A stretch of 64,000 nt of DNA from Acholeplasmataceae bacterium UBA4853 (GTDB lineage Bacteria; Bacillota_I; Bacilli_A; Acholeplasmatales; Acholeplasmataceae). Below, in pieces: positions 1-8,778 of this stretch (position 1 is its first letter; every line of letters begins with the position of its first letter). The notes under the pieces are model-generated. The model saw nothing but the letters and a program-made list of their open reading frames with translations. It was not told the DNA's origin and did not search any database. The stretch spans positions 28,440-92,439 of the forward strand of contig DHEJ01000003.1 in NCBI GenBank assembly GCA_002399815.1. Reading direction: 5' to 3'. The position numbers and the translations under genes are program-made.

Positions 1-8
1 TATACTAA

Positions 9-371
9 ATGTTAAAACAAAAGTTAATCATAACATTTTTAGTTCTAATCGTAATGTTGTTAAGTAGTTGTAGTAGTCAAACATTGATTCCAAACGGTGA
101 ATATATAAATACAGGAAATGATAATTTATATGTTTTAAGACCTGAGGATAACCAATTAGACTTTTTTTGGGATATATCAGGTGATCGGGCAAATTATTAT
201 TCAAGTGGTGCATTAATCTATAAATGTAGCATTGTGGAGGAAGCAGATAAACTTTTCTTTGTTGGTGAAACTTGGTATGACTTGTTTTCAGCTAGAGAGT
301 TAGGTAAGTCATTTAAATATGAAGTAATCTATGATGAAAGTACTCAAAGTATTACTGTTTTTGAAGATTAG
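9..371 (+). CDS. small predicted lipoprotein, function unknown
   Basis: A 120-residue protein with a classic lipoprotein signal: Lys residues at 3 and 5, a hydrophobic core at about 6-18, then the lipobox LSSC with Cys21 as the acylated residue. The mature part of about 100 residues is polar and has no motif I recognise. It should be anchored on the outer face of the membrane, since there is no cell wall here. The start is ATG only 8 bases into the window, so its promoter and any ribosome binding site lie mostly outside. The next gene starts 36 bases downstream on the same strand. No function can be assigned. Confidence 0.75.
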   Translation: MLKQKLIITFLVLIVMLLSSCSSQTLIPNGEYINTGNDNLYVLRPEDNQLDFFWDISGDRANYYSSGALIYKCSIVEEADKLFFVGETWYDLFSARELGKSFKYEVIYDESTQSITVFED

Positions 372-406
372 AATCATCTATAATGATAAAAGTAGGTAAG
401 TAGTTG

Positions 407-898
407 ATGGAATTTTTAATTGAATTAGTCATAGAGATGTTTGGTGAGATAATAATTACTTTACTTGCAAAAGTTGTTGAAATGTTTGCAGTGACAGTAA
501 CTTTAAATACAAAACTCAGAAATATGATTAAAAATTTATTATCATTTATCTTTATTGGTTTGACGATTGTATTGATTACTATTTCTTTTATTCATAGTAA
601 AAACTTTTTAGTTGTTATTGCGTTATCCTATAGTTTACTTCAGTTAGGTTTCATGATTGTAAGTTTAATAACCAAACGTGATCCAAGATTTATAGTAACA
701 AATAAAATAATATTTGTTATTAGAAAGTTAAGTCATTATATCTACCCAATCTTATTAATTATTTTTGGTTCAATCTATTTAACAAATCAAAATGCCTTGA
801 TTTGGCTAAATATACTATCTACACTTAGCTTATTAACTTTCTTTTCTATACATATGTATCGAATTTGGCGACGTAGTAGAAAAGATTTAAATCCTTAA
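407..898 (+). CDS. small multi-pass membrane protein, function unknown
   Basis: About 163 residues, mostly hydrophobic, with four likely transmembrane segments between about residue 40 and 155 and a short basic C-terminal tail rich in Arg (around RIWRRSRK). The N-terminal 35 residues are also hydrophobic but carry several Glu and may be an amphipathic helix. A TTG at 404 sits directly before the ATG at 407; I prefer ATG because neither has a distinctive ribosome binding site. No family recognised. Confidence 0.6.
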   Translation: MEFLIELVIEMFGEIIITLLAKVVEMFAVTVTLNTKLRNMIKNLLSFIFIGLTIVLITISFIHSKNFLVVIALSYSLLQLGFMIVSLITKRDPRFIVTNKIIFVIRKLSHYIYPILLIIFGSIYLTNQNALIWLNILSTLSLLTFFSIHMYRIWRRSRKDLNP

Positions 899-980
899 AG
901 CATTATAAGTGTTTCATGTAACGATATTTTTAAAGGCGTATAATGAGTATTAGATAAGTTTATTTAAGGAGGGATTTAAT

Positions 981-1715
981 ATGCATGTGATAATCACTGG
1001 GATGAATGGAACGGTTGCTCCTGCAATAGCAAACTTTTATCAACAAGAAAATGATTTTGTTATACCATATGACAGAACCAAAATCTCAACTGAAAACGAA
1101 TTAGAAATTGAAAAGTTCTTGCTTGAAGAAAAAACCGATATCTTAATACATTGTGCAATGGGTTCTCCAATATGGACAAAAATACTTGCAAAAATCTGTT
1201 TTAAACATCATATCAAGTTTGTTTACATTAGTACTGTTTCAGTGTTTTCAAATGAGAATAAAGGACCACATACAATAGATAAATTACCAGATGCAACTGA
1301 TGATTATGGTAAATATAAAATTGAAAGTGAATCCATAGCACTTAAAGAAAATCCTAAAACCTATATTACTCGATTAGGTTGGCAAATAGGTTATGGTAGA
1401 TATAGTAATCAAATGATCGAATTCTTATATCATAAAATGGAAACTGAAGGCGTCATTAAGGCTTCATCTTTATGGTATCCATCCACATCGTTTTTAAATG
1501 ATACTGCAAAAGCTGTATATGATATTGTAAAAACATTTCAACCTGGAATATTTCATGTAAACAGTAATGATATCTATACGTTTTATGATATTGTTAAACA
1601 ATTATCAAAAACCTATAAGGATTTTATTGTTGTTGAAACTAAAGATTTTAGTGCGGATCATCGGATGGTTGATCAAAGAGTAAATATTGAAAAATTAAGT
1701 AAAATATTCAAATAA
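981..1715 (+). CDS. NAD(P)-dependent short-chain/extended dehydrogenase (RmlD-like sugar reductase fold)
   Basis: A 244-residue Rossmann protein of the extended short-chain dehydrogenase type. The nucleotide-binding turn is GMNGTVAP at residues 7-14, a variant of GxxGxxG that lacks the last Gly. A short Asp-containing strand follows (IPYDR), a Ser/Thr-rich strand (YISTVSVFS) lies at 82-90, and the catalytic Tyr-x3-Lys is Y109/K113. This resembles dTDP-4-dehydrorhamnose reductase and related sugar epimerases, but at 244 residues it is shorter than most and no sugar pathway gene is adjacent, so the substrate is unknown. The ATG is preceded by AAGGAGGG at 966-973, and a TATAAT at 939-944 may be the -10. 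Confidence 0.75.
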   Translation: MHVIITGMNGTVAPAIANFYQQENDFVIPYDRTKISTENELEIEKFLLEEKTDILIHCAMGSPIWTKILAKICFKHHIKFVYISTVSVFSNENKGPHTIDKLPDATDDYGKYKIESESIALKENPKTYITRLGWQIGYGRYSNQMIEFLYHKMETEGVIKASSLWYPSTSFLNDTAKAVYDIVKTFQPGIFHVNSNDIYTFYDIVKQLSKTYKDFIVVETKDFSADHRMVDQRVNIEKLSKIFK

Positions 1716-1880
1716 AATATAATCCCTTAAAATCCATAGTAGGGTTTAATCATCATTTGATGTACATACTTAAGATGGATATAAAGGATTTTTTAATTTG
1801 TATTATAGTTTTTTAGTTTTATTGCTTTAAGTAGTTGTAGAATGAGAATAAAGTTAAATATTTGATATGGAGAATAAGTC

Positions 1881-2510
1881 ATGATAGATTATAAAAAAGT
1901 TGATAAGAAACTATATAACCCAAGCAAAAATGGAGATTTAATCCATATACCTAAAATGAATTTTTTAAGTGTTTCTGGTAAGGGAGACCCTAATTTAGCA
2001 GATGGTGAATACAAAAAATCGATTGAACTCTTATATGGTGTGATGTATACCTTAAAAATGAGTTATAAAACTGATTATCATATCCAAGGATTTCAAGAAT
2101 TTGTTGTACCACCATTAGAAGGATTTTGGTGGCAAACAAATTTGAATGGATTTGATCCTTCAAAGAAATATTTATTTGAGTTTATATCTGTTTTAAGATT
2201 ACCTAACTTTATTCATAAAAAGGATGTAGACTGGGCAATAGAAAAGATTAGTAAAAAAAAGAAAAGTGATTATTCGAAAGTCACTATCTTTACATATGAT
2301 GAAGGTTTGGTTGTTCAAATGTTACATATTGGACCGTTTAGTGATGAACCAGAAACTATTGATAAAATGAATAAACTCGTACAAGAATCGGGTTATGCAA
2401 TAGATTTAAATGATCAAAGACATCATCATGAGATTTATCTATCTGATCCAAGAAAAGTAACTGATGAGCATTTAAAAACAATTATTAGACATCCAATCAA
2501 AAAATTATGA
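1881..2510 (+). CDS. GyrI-like small-molecule-binding domain protein
   Basis: A 209-residue protein that looks like a stand-alone GyrI-like ligand-binding domain. It has the N-terminal stretch KMNFLSVSGKGDPN (about 27-40), the central aromatic-rich VPPLEGFWW, and a later YDEGLVVQMLHIGPF segment followed by an HHHEIYLSDPR-type C-terminal strand typical of this family. Such proteins bind hydrophobic or cationic small molecules, but there is no DNA-binding domain here, so it is not itself a regulator. Monocistronic by spacing. The start ATG has a weak upstream TGGAGA. Confidence 0.75.
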   Translation: MIDYKKVDKKLYNPSKNGDLIHIPKMNFLSVSGKGDPNLADGEYKKSIELLYGVMYTLKMSYKTDYHIQGFQEFVVPPLEGFWWQTNLNGFDPSKKYLFEFISVLRLPNFIHKKDVDWAIEKISKKKKSDYSKVTIFTYDEGLVVQMLHIGPFSDEPETIDKMNKLVQESGYAIDLNDQRHHHEIYLSDPRKVTDEHLKTIIRHPIKKL

Positions 2511-2766
2511 TTCAATCAGTCTGAAAAAATTGATTATGTTAAAATAGAGGTATATGATTTAAATAATAGCAACCGGTAATTAAGTCAAGTGTAAAATAAA
2601 AGAAAAACACACCTAAAAGATGTATTTGTTATAAATGAAGACATGCTTAAAAAAATGAAGGATTAAAATTAAGGTTATATAATTAGTCTTGATAAAGTCT
2701 ATTGTCTCTGAGCAGACTATAAATTAGACGTACAAGTTTTCTAGCAGTTAAAGCGAGGGGATAAAA

Positions 2767-3771
2767 ATGAATAAAGTAAAAGGCGTAAACTTAGGCGGTT
2801 GGTTTGTTCTTGAGCGTTGGATGAAACAATCTCTTTTTGAAGGTATTGACTCAAAAGATGAAACTGGGTTTGTTTTAAACCATCCAGATGCTAAAGTAGC
2901 ATTAGAAACACACTGGAATACATGGATTACCTATAAAGATTTTTTATGGTTGAAAAAACAAGGTATCACATCAGTTCGAATTCCAATTCCTTGGTGGTTA
3001 AAAAATGAATCACCATATTTTAGTCCATTAAAATATATTAAAAGAGCGTTAAATTGGGCTAAAAAATCAGGTTTAAGTGTCATGCTTGATCTTCATACTG
3101 CACCGGGATGTCAAAATGGATTTGATAATGGTGGTATTGAAGGTGTTATTGATTGGCCTAAAGACATTAAAAATATTAAAAAGACAGTAAAAGTTTTAGG
3201 GTTTATTGCAAAAACACTTTTAAATCATGAAAGTATATTTGCGCTTGAAGTACTTAATGAACCACATTATCATATAGACTTAAAATTAATACAAGATTTT
3301 TATTTAGATGCTTATCATGAAATTAGAAAATACTCTAATAAAACAATTGTTTTTCATGATGCTTTTAGACCAAGTGATCCAAGTTGGATTCCGTTTTTAA
3401 GTCAAAAGGAATTTGAAAACATTGCATTTGATATGCATCTATATCATTGTTTTGAAGAACGACTTGCACATGGTACAGTTGAAATTCAAATCGAAGAAGT
3501 TATTCAAAAAAGACTACCTTTAATTGCTTCATTAAATAGTGTATTACCGGTATTTATTGGTGAATGGAGTTTGGGAATTCATTATCAAGGTTTAAAAACA
3601 CCGCCAGGGTTTGATAAGATTGCATTTGAAAAACTTTTATCAGCACTTCAATTATATGCATATAATTATGCAACTGGCTATTATTTTTGGAGCTATAAAA
3701 TCGAACATGAGGGTCAAAGACATAACTGGGACTTTAGAAAACTGATTGAAAATGGGACGATGCATTTATGA
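2767..3771 (+). CDS. GH5-family exo-beta-1,3-glucanase-like glycoside hydrolase
   Basis: A 334-residue TIM-barrel glycoside hydrolase of family GH5. The N-terminus KGVNLGGWFVLERWM (5-19) resembles the exo-beta-1,3-glucanase branch (yeast Exg1-like, GH5_9). The acid/base is Glu165 in EVLNEPHYH, the nucleophile Glu266 in FIGEWSLG, and the substrate-binding His is in FDMHLYH (222-227). There is no signal peptide, so the enzyme should be cytosolic and probably acts on imported oligosaccharides or glycosides. The start ATG is well supported by GAGGGG at 2755-2760. It overlaps the next gene by four bases (ATGA), so the two are translated from one message. The exact substrate is an inference. Confidence 0.85.
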   Translation: MNKVKGVNLGGWFVLERWMKQSLFEGIDSKDETGFVLNHPDAKVALETHWNTWITYKDFLWLKKQGITSVRIPIPWWLKNESPYFSPLKYIKRALNWAKKSGLSVMLDLHTAPGCQNGFDNGGIEGVIDWPKDIKNIKKTVKVLGFIAKTLLNHESIFALEVLNEPHYHIDLKLIQDFYLDAYHEIRKYSNKTIVFHDAFRPSDPSWIPFLSQKEFENIAFDMHLYHCFEERLAHGTVEIQIEEVIQKRLPLIASLNSVLPVFIGEWSLGIHYQGLKTPPGFDKIAFEKLLSALQLYAYNYATGYYFWSYKIEHEGQRHNWDFRKLIENGTMHL

Positions 3772-4892
3772 GTATTGTGATTAAAGAGGTTCTTACGAAA
3801 AAAGAAAAAAAGTTATTTACAGATTTTCCCAATAAGTTGTTTAAACATGAAAAAGCATATGTACCTGCATTGTCTATAGATGAGATGAAGGTGTTTGAAC
3901 CCACAATTAATCCAGCACACGAATACTGTGAGAGTATCAGATTTTTAGCATATAAAGATCAAGTACTTGTCGGTAGAATTGCAGGCATTATCAATCATCA
4001 ATACAATAAAGCATTTAAAACAGAGATTGTTCGTTTTACAAGATTAGATATGATCGATGATATTGAAGTAACAAAAGCACTAATTGGTGCAATCAATAAT
4101 TGGGGTAAAGAAAAGAAGATGACCGAAATGATTGGTCCAATTGGATTTACTGATATGGACCGAATGGGTATGTTAGTCTTTGGATTTGAACATTTAGGGT
4201 CATTTATTACGATTTGGAATCCAGAATACTATCATAAGCATCTAGAAGCTCTTGATTTTCAAAAGGATGTTGACTGGATTGAATCACGGATTATGTGGCC
4301 AAAAGAAATGCCTTCTAAAGTTGAAAGAGGCGCAGAGATTGTTCGAAAAAGATTTGGCTATAAATTAATTAAGTTAAAAAACTTAAAGAATTTAGATGTA
4401 TATGTGTATGATGCATTTGATGTTTATAATAGAGCATTTGAAGAATTATACGGATTTTTTCCTGTAACTAGAAAAGTAATGGATTATTATATTAAACAAT
4501 TAAAATCATTAGTCAGACTAGATTTTTTATGGTTTGTTACAGATAAACTAGATAAGGTAGTTGGATTTGGATTAATGATGCCTAGTTTAAGTTTAGCTGT
4601 TAAAAAGAGTCATGGTAAGTTATTACCATTTGGATGGATTAGATTTTTGAGAAGTATTCATAAATTCAATGTCATTGATTTTTACTTTATTGCTGTTGAT
4701 CCAAATAATCAAGGTCATGGTGTTTTAAGTTTGATTATGGAAGATGGTATTAAACAAGGCATTAAGCATGGTGTTATCCACGCAGAAACAGGTCCAGAAT
4801 TAGAACTTAATACTAAAATTCAATCACAATGGAAAGATTTTGAACCACAAATGCATAAAAGACGAAGATGTTATAAGAAAAATGTTGTTTGA
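3768..4892 (+). CDS. GNAT-fold N-acyltransferase family protein (about 370-residue type)
   Basis: A 374-residue protein of a widespread, uncharacterised acyl-CoA N-acyltransferase-like family. Recognisable family features are the N-terminal KEV.TKKEKKLFTDFPNKLF segment, then FLAYKDQVLVGRIAGIINH (about 58-76), a MIGPIGFTDMDRMGML block (about 119-134), and a C-terminal GNAT acetyl-CoA-binding stretch with IAVDPNNQGHGVLSLI (about 308-323). The substrate is unknown. It is co-translated with the upstream GH5 hydrolase through an ATGA overlap, which suggests but does not prove a shared pathway. Length is normal for the family. Confidence 0.75.
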   Translation: MSIVIKEVLTKKEKKLFTDFPNKLFKHEKAYVPALSIDEMKVFEPTINPAHEYCESIRFLAYKDQVLVGRIAGIINHQYNKAFKTEIVRFTRLDMIDDIEVTKALIGAINNWGKEKKMTEMIGPIGFTDMDRMGMLVFGFEHLGSFITIWNPEYYHKHLEALDFQKDVDWIESRIMWPKEMPSKVERGAEIVRKRFGYKLIKLKNLKNLDVYVYDAFDVYNRAFEELYGFFPVTRKVMDYYIKQLKSLVRLDFLWFVTDKLDKVVGFGLMMPSLSLAVKKSHGKLLPFGWIRFLRSIHKFNVIDFYFIAVDPNNQGHGVLSLIMEDGIKQGIKHGVIHAETGPELELNTKIQSQWKDFEPQMHKRRRCYKKNVV

Positions 4893-4907
4893 ATGTAGGA
4901 TATTTAT

Positions 4908-4937
4908 GTTTTAATGCATGTTATACAAAGTTTTAAT
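4908..4937 (+). promoter_or_regulatory. direct repeat pair, candidate LytTR binding sites
   Basis: Two identical 8-base copies of GTTTTAAT, at 4908-4915 and 4930-4937, start 22 bases apart (two helical turns). LytTR-domain proteins bind pairs of direct repeats with about this period, just upstream of or overlapping the -35. A possible -10 (TAAAAT, 4958-4963) begins 20 bases after the second copy. The downstream gene encodes a LytTR protein, so autoregulation is plausible. The repeat is A+T-rich and could be chance. Confidence 0.45.
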
Positions 4938-4985
4938 CTGTATCGGATTTAAGGGAGTAAAATAACATCAAAGGAGGAACTTTTC

Positions 4986-5492
4986 GTGATTAAAGTCATT
5001 CTTGATAAGAAAGACTTAAAACTAATTGAGACAGAACTTGAAAATGAACCAATAATTCAAACGACTTTAGAAGATGATCAAATTGCACTTATAGTGGATG
5101 ATCTATCATATGAACGCATAGAAAAAATATTAAAAAAGATTACTGTGAGTCGTAAAGAAGTCGTATTTGAAACACATAGTGGTTGGGTTAGACTGTATAT
5201 TGGAGATATTTTATATATTGAATCCTTTGGTAGTCAAATTATTATCCATACAATAAAAAATGGTAATATATCGATTAAACAAACGCTTTATCAATTAGAA
5301 AATATTCTAGCTAACTTTCATATCATACGTATTGGTAAATCATTTTTAGTGAATCTGTCTAAAGTTGTTTATATTCATTCAAGAATGAATGCTAAATTAG
5401 CACTTGAATTAGTCGGTGGTATCAAGCTTGAAGTCACAAGAAGTTTCGTAAAATCCTTTAAAAATGCTTTAGGCATAGGAGGCGTAAAATGA
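4986..5492 (+). CDS. LytTR-family DNA-binding transcriptional regulator
   Basis: A 168-residue regulator. Residues 1-55 form a small N-terminal region, and residues about 58-160 form a LytTR domain with the markers IGDILYIES (71-79), a strand-turn IIIHTIKNGNISIKQTL, FHIIRIGKSFLVNLSKV, and a C-terminal RSFVKSFKNALG. There is no receiver domain with a phospho-acceptor Asp, so it is not a conventional two-component regulator. Stand-alone LytTR proteins are usually paired with a membrane protein that holds them inactive (LytTR regulatory systems). Here it overlaps the next, membrane-anchored gene by four bases (ATGA). The start is GTG with a strong AAGGAGGA upstream. Confidence 0.85.
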   Translation: MIKVILDKKDLKLIETELENEPIIQTTLEDDQIALIVDDLSYERIEKILKKITVSRKEVVFETHSGWVRLYIGDILYIESFGSQIIIHTIKNGNISIKQTLYQLENILANFHIIRIGKSFLVNLSKVVYIHSRMNAKLALELVGGIKLEVTRSFVKSFKNALGIGGVK

Positions 5493-7474
5493 ACATTTAC
5501 GGTATCATTTTTGTATCCATTTTAGGGTTAATATGTATCTATATAATCACTAAAATTATTTTGGATGTTATTTGGAATCAAAGGCTAAATCGTTTTTTAA
5601 GAAATGAAGGGGTCACACATTTAAACAAAACGCTTAGAGTTGTAAGTGTTAGAAGAACAATGATTGCATTAACAGCTGTTGTTGTTTTAGTTGCTGTTGT
5701 TGCAACTGATGTGTTTAAATTACCAGAGGTTTTTAATGATAAGACCTTAGTTAATGCAAGTAAAGCAGGAAGTTATAGTAACTTAAAGAGTAAGATGAAT
5801 GAAAAAAATGGATTTTATATAGGTGGATGGTTTAATGTATTACCTGGTGCAAACCTAGAGGATGCTGCAATTGATGAAGGTCCAGAAACAAGAGATGTTG
5901 TAGGTACAAACGTCCAAATCGAAGGTGTAGATGAAGCTGATATCATTAAAACAGATGGATTTGAAGTCTTTTATTCACCAAGTTATCATCGTAATGAAAT
6001 CTTTAAATTTTCGGTTAACGTAGATGGTAGTTTGGAACAACAACAAGGTATTTTATTTGATGACTATTATGTTCAAGAATTATATTTAACAGATGAACTT
6101 TTAGTTGTTATTGGCTATACATATGAAGATATCCATGTGTATTACGATGAATTTTTAGATGCACTTATTATGCCTAGTTTATATTGGAGTTACCGTCAAT
6201 ATACAGGAAATATTCGAATATTTGACCGTGTAAGTTTACAACAGAAGTATGAACTACAAACAGATGGTTCTATTCAAGCACATCGTTTAATTGATGATAT
6301 GTTTTATATGATTTCATATACTCAAGTTACAGAAAATGATTTAAGACCTGAATTTATTGAAACAATTAATGATGTCAAACATACCAGTTATGTAGGATAT
6401 GATGATATATTATTTTTTGATCAAGTCCCGGCTTATCAAATGATGACTGTGACATCATTGAATGTAAAGACATATGATATGCATTCTGAATCTGTAGTTG
6501 GTGTTTCATCGATCATGTATATGACGAAAGACGCGATTTATACCGCTGGAAGTTATAGTTATTATCCATTTTTAAATACAGTGATTTCAGGTACACATAT
6601 AATTAAGTTTGGTATTAGTGAAGTTGATGGGTCTATTCATTATAATGCATCTACAACTTTAGAAGGTTATATTGAAAATCAATTTTGGATGGATGCATAC
6701 GATGGTTTCTTTAGAGTCGTTACATCCAGAGGATGGAATCAAACAGATAAGAATCGACTTTATGTATTAAAAGAAAATGATGAAACTGATACATTTGATC
6801 AAGTAGGTTTATTAGATGAAGGTATTGGTAAACCATTAGAAAGAGTTACATCAGTCCGATTTATTGAAAATGAAGTATTTATTGTCACATTTAGAAATAT
6901 AGACCCACTCTATACAATTAATTTATCTAATCCAGTTTTACCTGTGATTACAAATGAAATTGAAGAAGAAGGTTATAATACATACCTTCATAGTTGGGGT
7001 GATAATCAAGCGATTGGAATTGGTTATGATGGTTCATTTAACGTAAAAATCTCAGCGTATAATACGCTAGATAAATCAGAACCATTAGATACATACTTTG
7101 TAAGTGATCCAGGCGATGATGGCTATGATTGGAGTTATAGTGAAGCATTAAACAATCATAAAGCAATCCTTGTTTCACCTGAGAAAGGTTTTATTGGGTT
7201 TGCAGTTAACCGTTCATATTATAATCAAGCGATTGAAAAATATGAATATACAAGTTACTTCTTAATTTTCTATATTGATTTTAATCAAGAAGAAGAGATT
7301 ATTTCTGATCCTATTCAAATTGCTCATGATGTATCATTCTATGAAAATCAAGTTGAAAGAGGTATTTACATTGATGAGATATTCTATACCTTCTCATCAA
7401 ATTCAATCATTTCTTTTGACAGTCAAACCAAAACAATCATTGATGAATATTTGATTATTTCTCAAAATAGTTAA
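5489..7474 (+). CDS. membrane-anchored extracellular beta-propeller domain protein
   Basis: A 661-residue protein with two N-terminal membrane helices (about 4-30 and 55-76), separated by a basic loop that should be cytoplasmic. A roughly 580-residue extracellular part follows. It carries the hallmark of the secreted beta-propeller family (Pfam Beta_propel): GTNVQIEGVDEADIIKTDG at about 139-157, followed by repeated beta-strand blocks. It contains no obvious catalytic motif. It is translationally coupled to the LytTR gene, the arrangement seen for membrane partners of LytTR regulators, so a sensing or inhibitory role is inferred. A terminator follows at 7505. Confidence 0.8.
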   Translation: MNIYGIIFVSILGLICIYIITKIILDVIWNQRLNRFLRNEGVTHLNKTLRVVSVRRTMIALTAVVVLVAVVATDVFKLPEVFNDKTLVNASKAGSYSNLKSKMNEKNGFYIGGWFNVLPGANLEDAAIDEGPETRDVVGTNVQIEGVDEADIIKTDGFEVFYSPSYHRNEIFKFSVNVDGSLEQQQGILFDDYYVQELYLTDELLVVIGYTYEDIHVYYDEFLDALIMPSLYWSYRQYTGNIRIFDRVSLQQKYELQTDGSIQAHRLIDDMFYMISYTQVTENDLRPEFIETINDVKHTSYVGYDDILFFDQVPAYQMMTVTSLNVKTYDMHSESVVGVSSIMYMTKDAIYTAGSYSYYPFLNTVISGTHIIKFGISEVDGSIHYNASTTLEGYIENQFWMDAYDGFFRVVTSRGWNQTDKNRLYVLKENDETDTFDQVGLLDEGIGKPLERVTSVRFIENEVFIVTFRNIDPLYTINLSNPVLPVITNEIEEEGYNTYLHSWGDNQAIGIGYDGSFNVKISAYNTLDKSEPLDTYFVSDPGDDGYDWSYSEALNNHKAILVSPEKGFIGFAVNRSYYNQAIEKYEYTSYFLIFYIDFNQEEEIISDPIQIAHDVSFYENQVERGIYIDEIFYTFSSNSIISFDSQTKTIIDEYLIISQNS

Positions 7475-7504
7475 TAATTATAAATAAATAGATAATCACT
7501 TTAT

Positions 7505-7550
7505 AAAGACCTTAAATAATGAAACATTTGTAAGGTCTTTTAAATTTTTT
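7505..7550 (+). terminator. rho-independent terminator after the LytTR/propeller operon
   Basis: AAAGACCTTA (7505-7514) pairs perfectly with TAAGGTCTTT (7531-7540) across a 16-base loop, followed by TAAATTTTTT. It ends the operon and separates it from the diguanylate cyclase gene. Confidence 0.85.
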
Positions 7551-7552
7551 AA

Positions 7553-7561
7553 TGATATAAT
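7553..7561 (+). promoter_or_regulatory. extended -10 promoter of the diguanylate cyclase gene
   Basis: TGA-TATAAT is a perfect -10 hexamer (7556-7561) with an extended TGN element. No good -35 lies 16-18 bases upstream, which is acceptable for an extended -10 promoter. The ATG at 7603 is 41 bases downstream with GGGAGG at 7589-7594. Confidence 0.6.
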
Positions 7562-7602
7562 AAATTTATGATTTAGGATTAAGTATTGGGAGGTACTAAT
7601 CC

Positions 7603-8778
7603 ATGGTAAACCAACTTGCACTAATCTATATTCTGGCGTTTGTAACATTCATCTTAACGCTAGGACTTATTTTTACGCACATCTATGTTAAGCAAGTTTA
7701 TAAAGGTATTAATCAATGGATATATGGCATCTTAATAGAGACGGTTGCTTTTATTTTAATCGCTTCTAGAGCCTATTTACCAGATTTTTTTATCTTTTTA
7801 ATCGGAAACCTTTTATTAGTGATAGGGCTAATATATTTTTATCGTGGAACAATTCTTTTTATAGAAGAAAAGCCAATGTATAAAGACATTTACATACTAT
7901 CAGCTGTTACTACAATCATGATGTTGACCTTCTACTTTATGTTTCCAAATAGAGATGTCAGACAAATAACTATGAGTGTTTTTATTATCTACATTACAGT
8001 AAAAATCATTTATGCAAGTAGTAAAACGACAAATCCGAATATTAGTAAATACTTAATTCCTTTAAAGTTAGCAAGTGTGTTATTTATAGTACTTCAAACT
8101 ACTAGAATCATATTTATCATTACAGGTATTTCAGGAGATCCATTTATGGCATCAGATATGATTATGGATGAAGCATTGATGTTACTGGTTGCAGTATTTA
8201 TGCTAATTCTGGCATTCTTTATGACGATTGGAGTAAATATTAGAGCGGTGGCTGAATTAAAGACTGAAAGATTAAAGTTAGAACATTTATCATTAACAGA
8301 CTTCTTAACAACCTTACCGAATAGAAGAATGCTCATTCAGTATATGGATTTACTCATTCATCAAGAAAAGAAATTTGCTGTAGTGATGATGGATATGGAT
8401 GATTTTAAATCAGTCAATGATAAGTATGGTCATACAGTTGGTGATGAAGTTATTAAAGCGTATGCGAATCGTTTAGCAAGTGTTAAAAGAAAACAAGATT
8501 TTGTTGCTAGATATGGTGGAGATGAATTTATCGTAATCATTGATGATTATGCAGATGATACTGAGTTAGTAAATCTCATTAAAAATAAACTAGAAACCAT
8601 TAATTCATGTATTATAATTGAAAAGATATCTGTATACATTAATGCATCGGTTGGAATATCTGTATATCCTTTACATGCTAAAGACGTTACAAGTATGATC
8701 ACTTATGCAGATGAAGCGCTCTATAAAGTTAAAGCAAGTGGTAAAAATAATATTGCATTTTATGAAATGAAAAACTGA
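7603..8778 (+). CDS. membrane-bound diguanylate cyclase (GGDEF domain)
   Basis: A 391-residue protein that should make cyclic di-GMP from two GTP. Residues about 1-210 hold six or seven transmembrane helices, forming an unclassified membrane sensor. A short linker (ELKTERLKLEHLSL) leads into a full GGDEF domain. It has the DFLTTLPNRR entry motif, the metal-binding MDMDDFK segment, the intact active-site loop RYGGDEF (G305-F309), and an RxxD product-inhibition site (R296-D299) exactly five residues before GGDEF. All key residues are present, so an active, feedback-inhibited enzyme is expected. No phosphodiesterase or c-di-GMP receptor gene is in this window. It stands alone between two terminators. 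Confidence 0.9.
   Translation: MVNQLALIYILAFVTFILTLGLIFTHIYVKQVYKGINQWIYGILIETVAFILIASRAYLPDFFIFLIGNLLLVIGLIYFYRGTILFIEEKPMYKDIYILSAVTTIMMLTFYFMFPNRDVRQITMSVFIIYITVKIIYASSKTTNPNISKYLIPLKLASVLFIVLQTTRIIFIITGISGDPFMASDMIMDEALMLLVAVFMLILAFFMTIGVNIRAVAELKTERLKLEHLSLTDFLTTLPNRRMLIQYMDLLIHQEKKFAVVMMDMDDFKSVNDKYGHTVGDEVIKAYANRLASVKRKQDFVARYGGDEFIVIIDDYADDTELVNLIKNKLETINSCIIIEKISVYINASVGISVYPLHAKDVTSMITYADEALYKVKASGKNNIAFYEMKN

Noticed and set aside
1721..1746. Weak inverted repeat AATCCCT/AGGGTTT after the dehydrogenase gene
   Set aside because: One mismatch in seven pairs and no T run follows, so a terminator is not supported.
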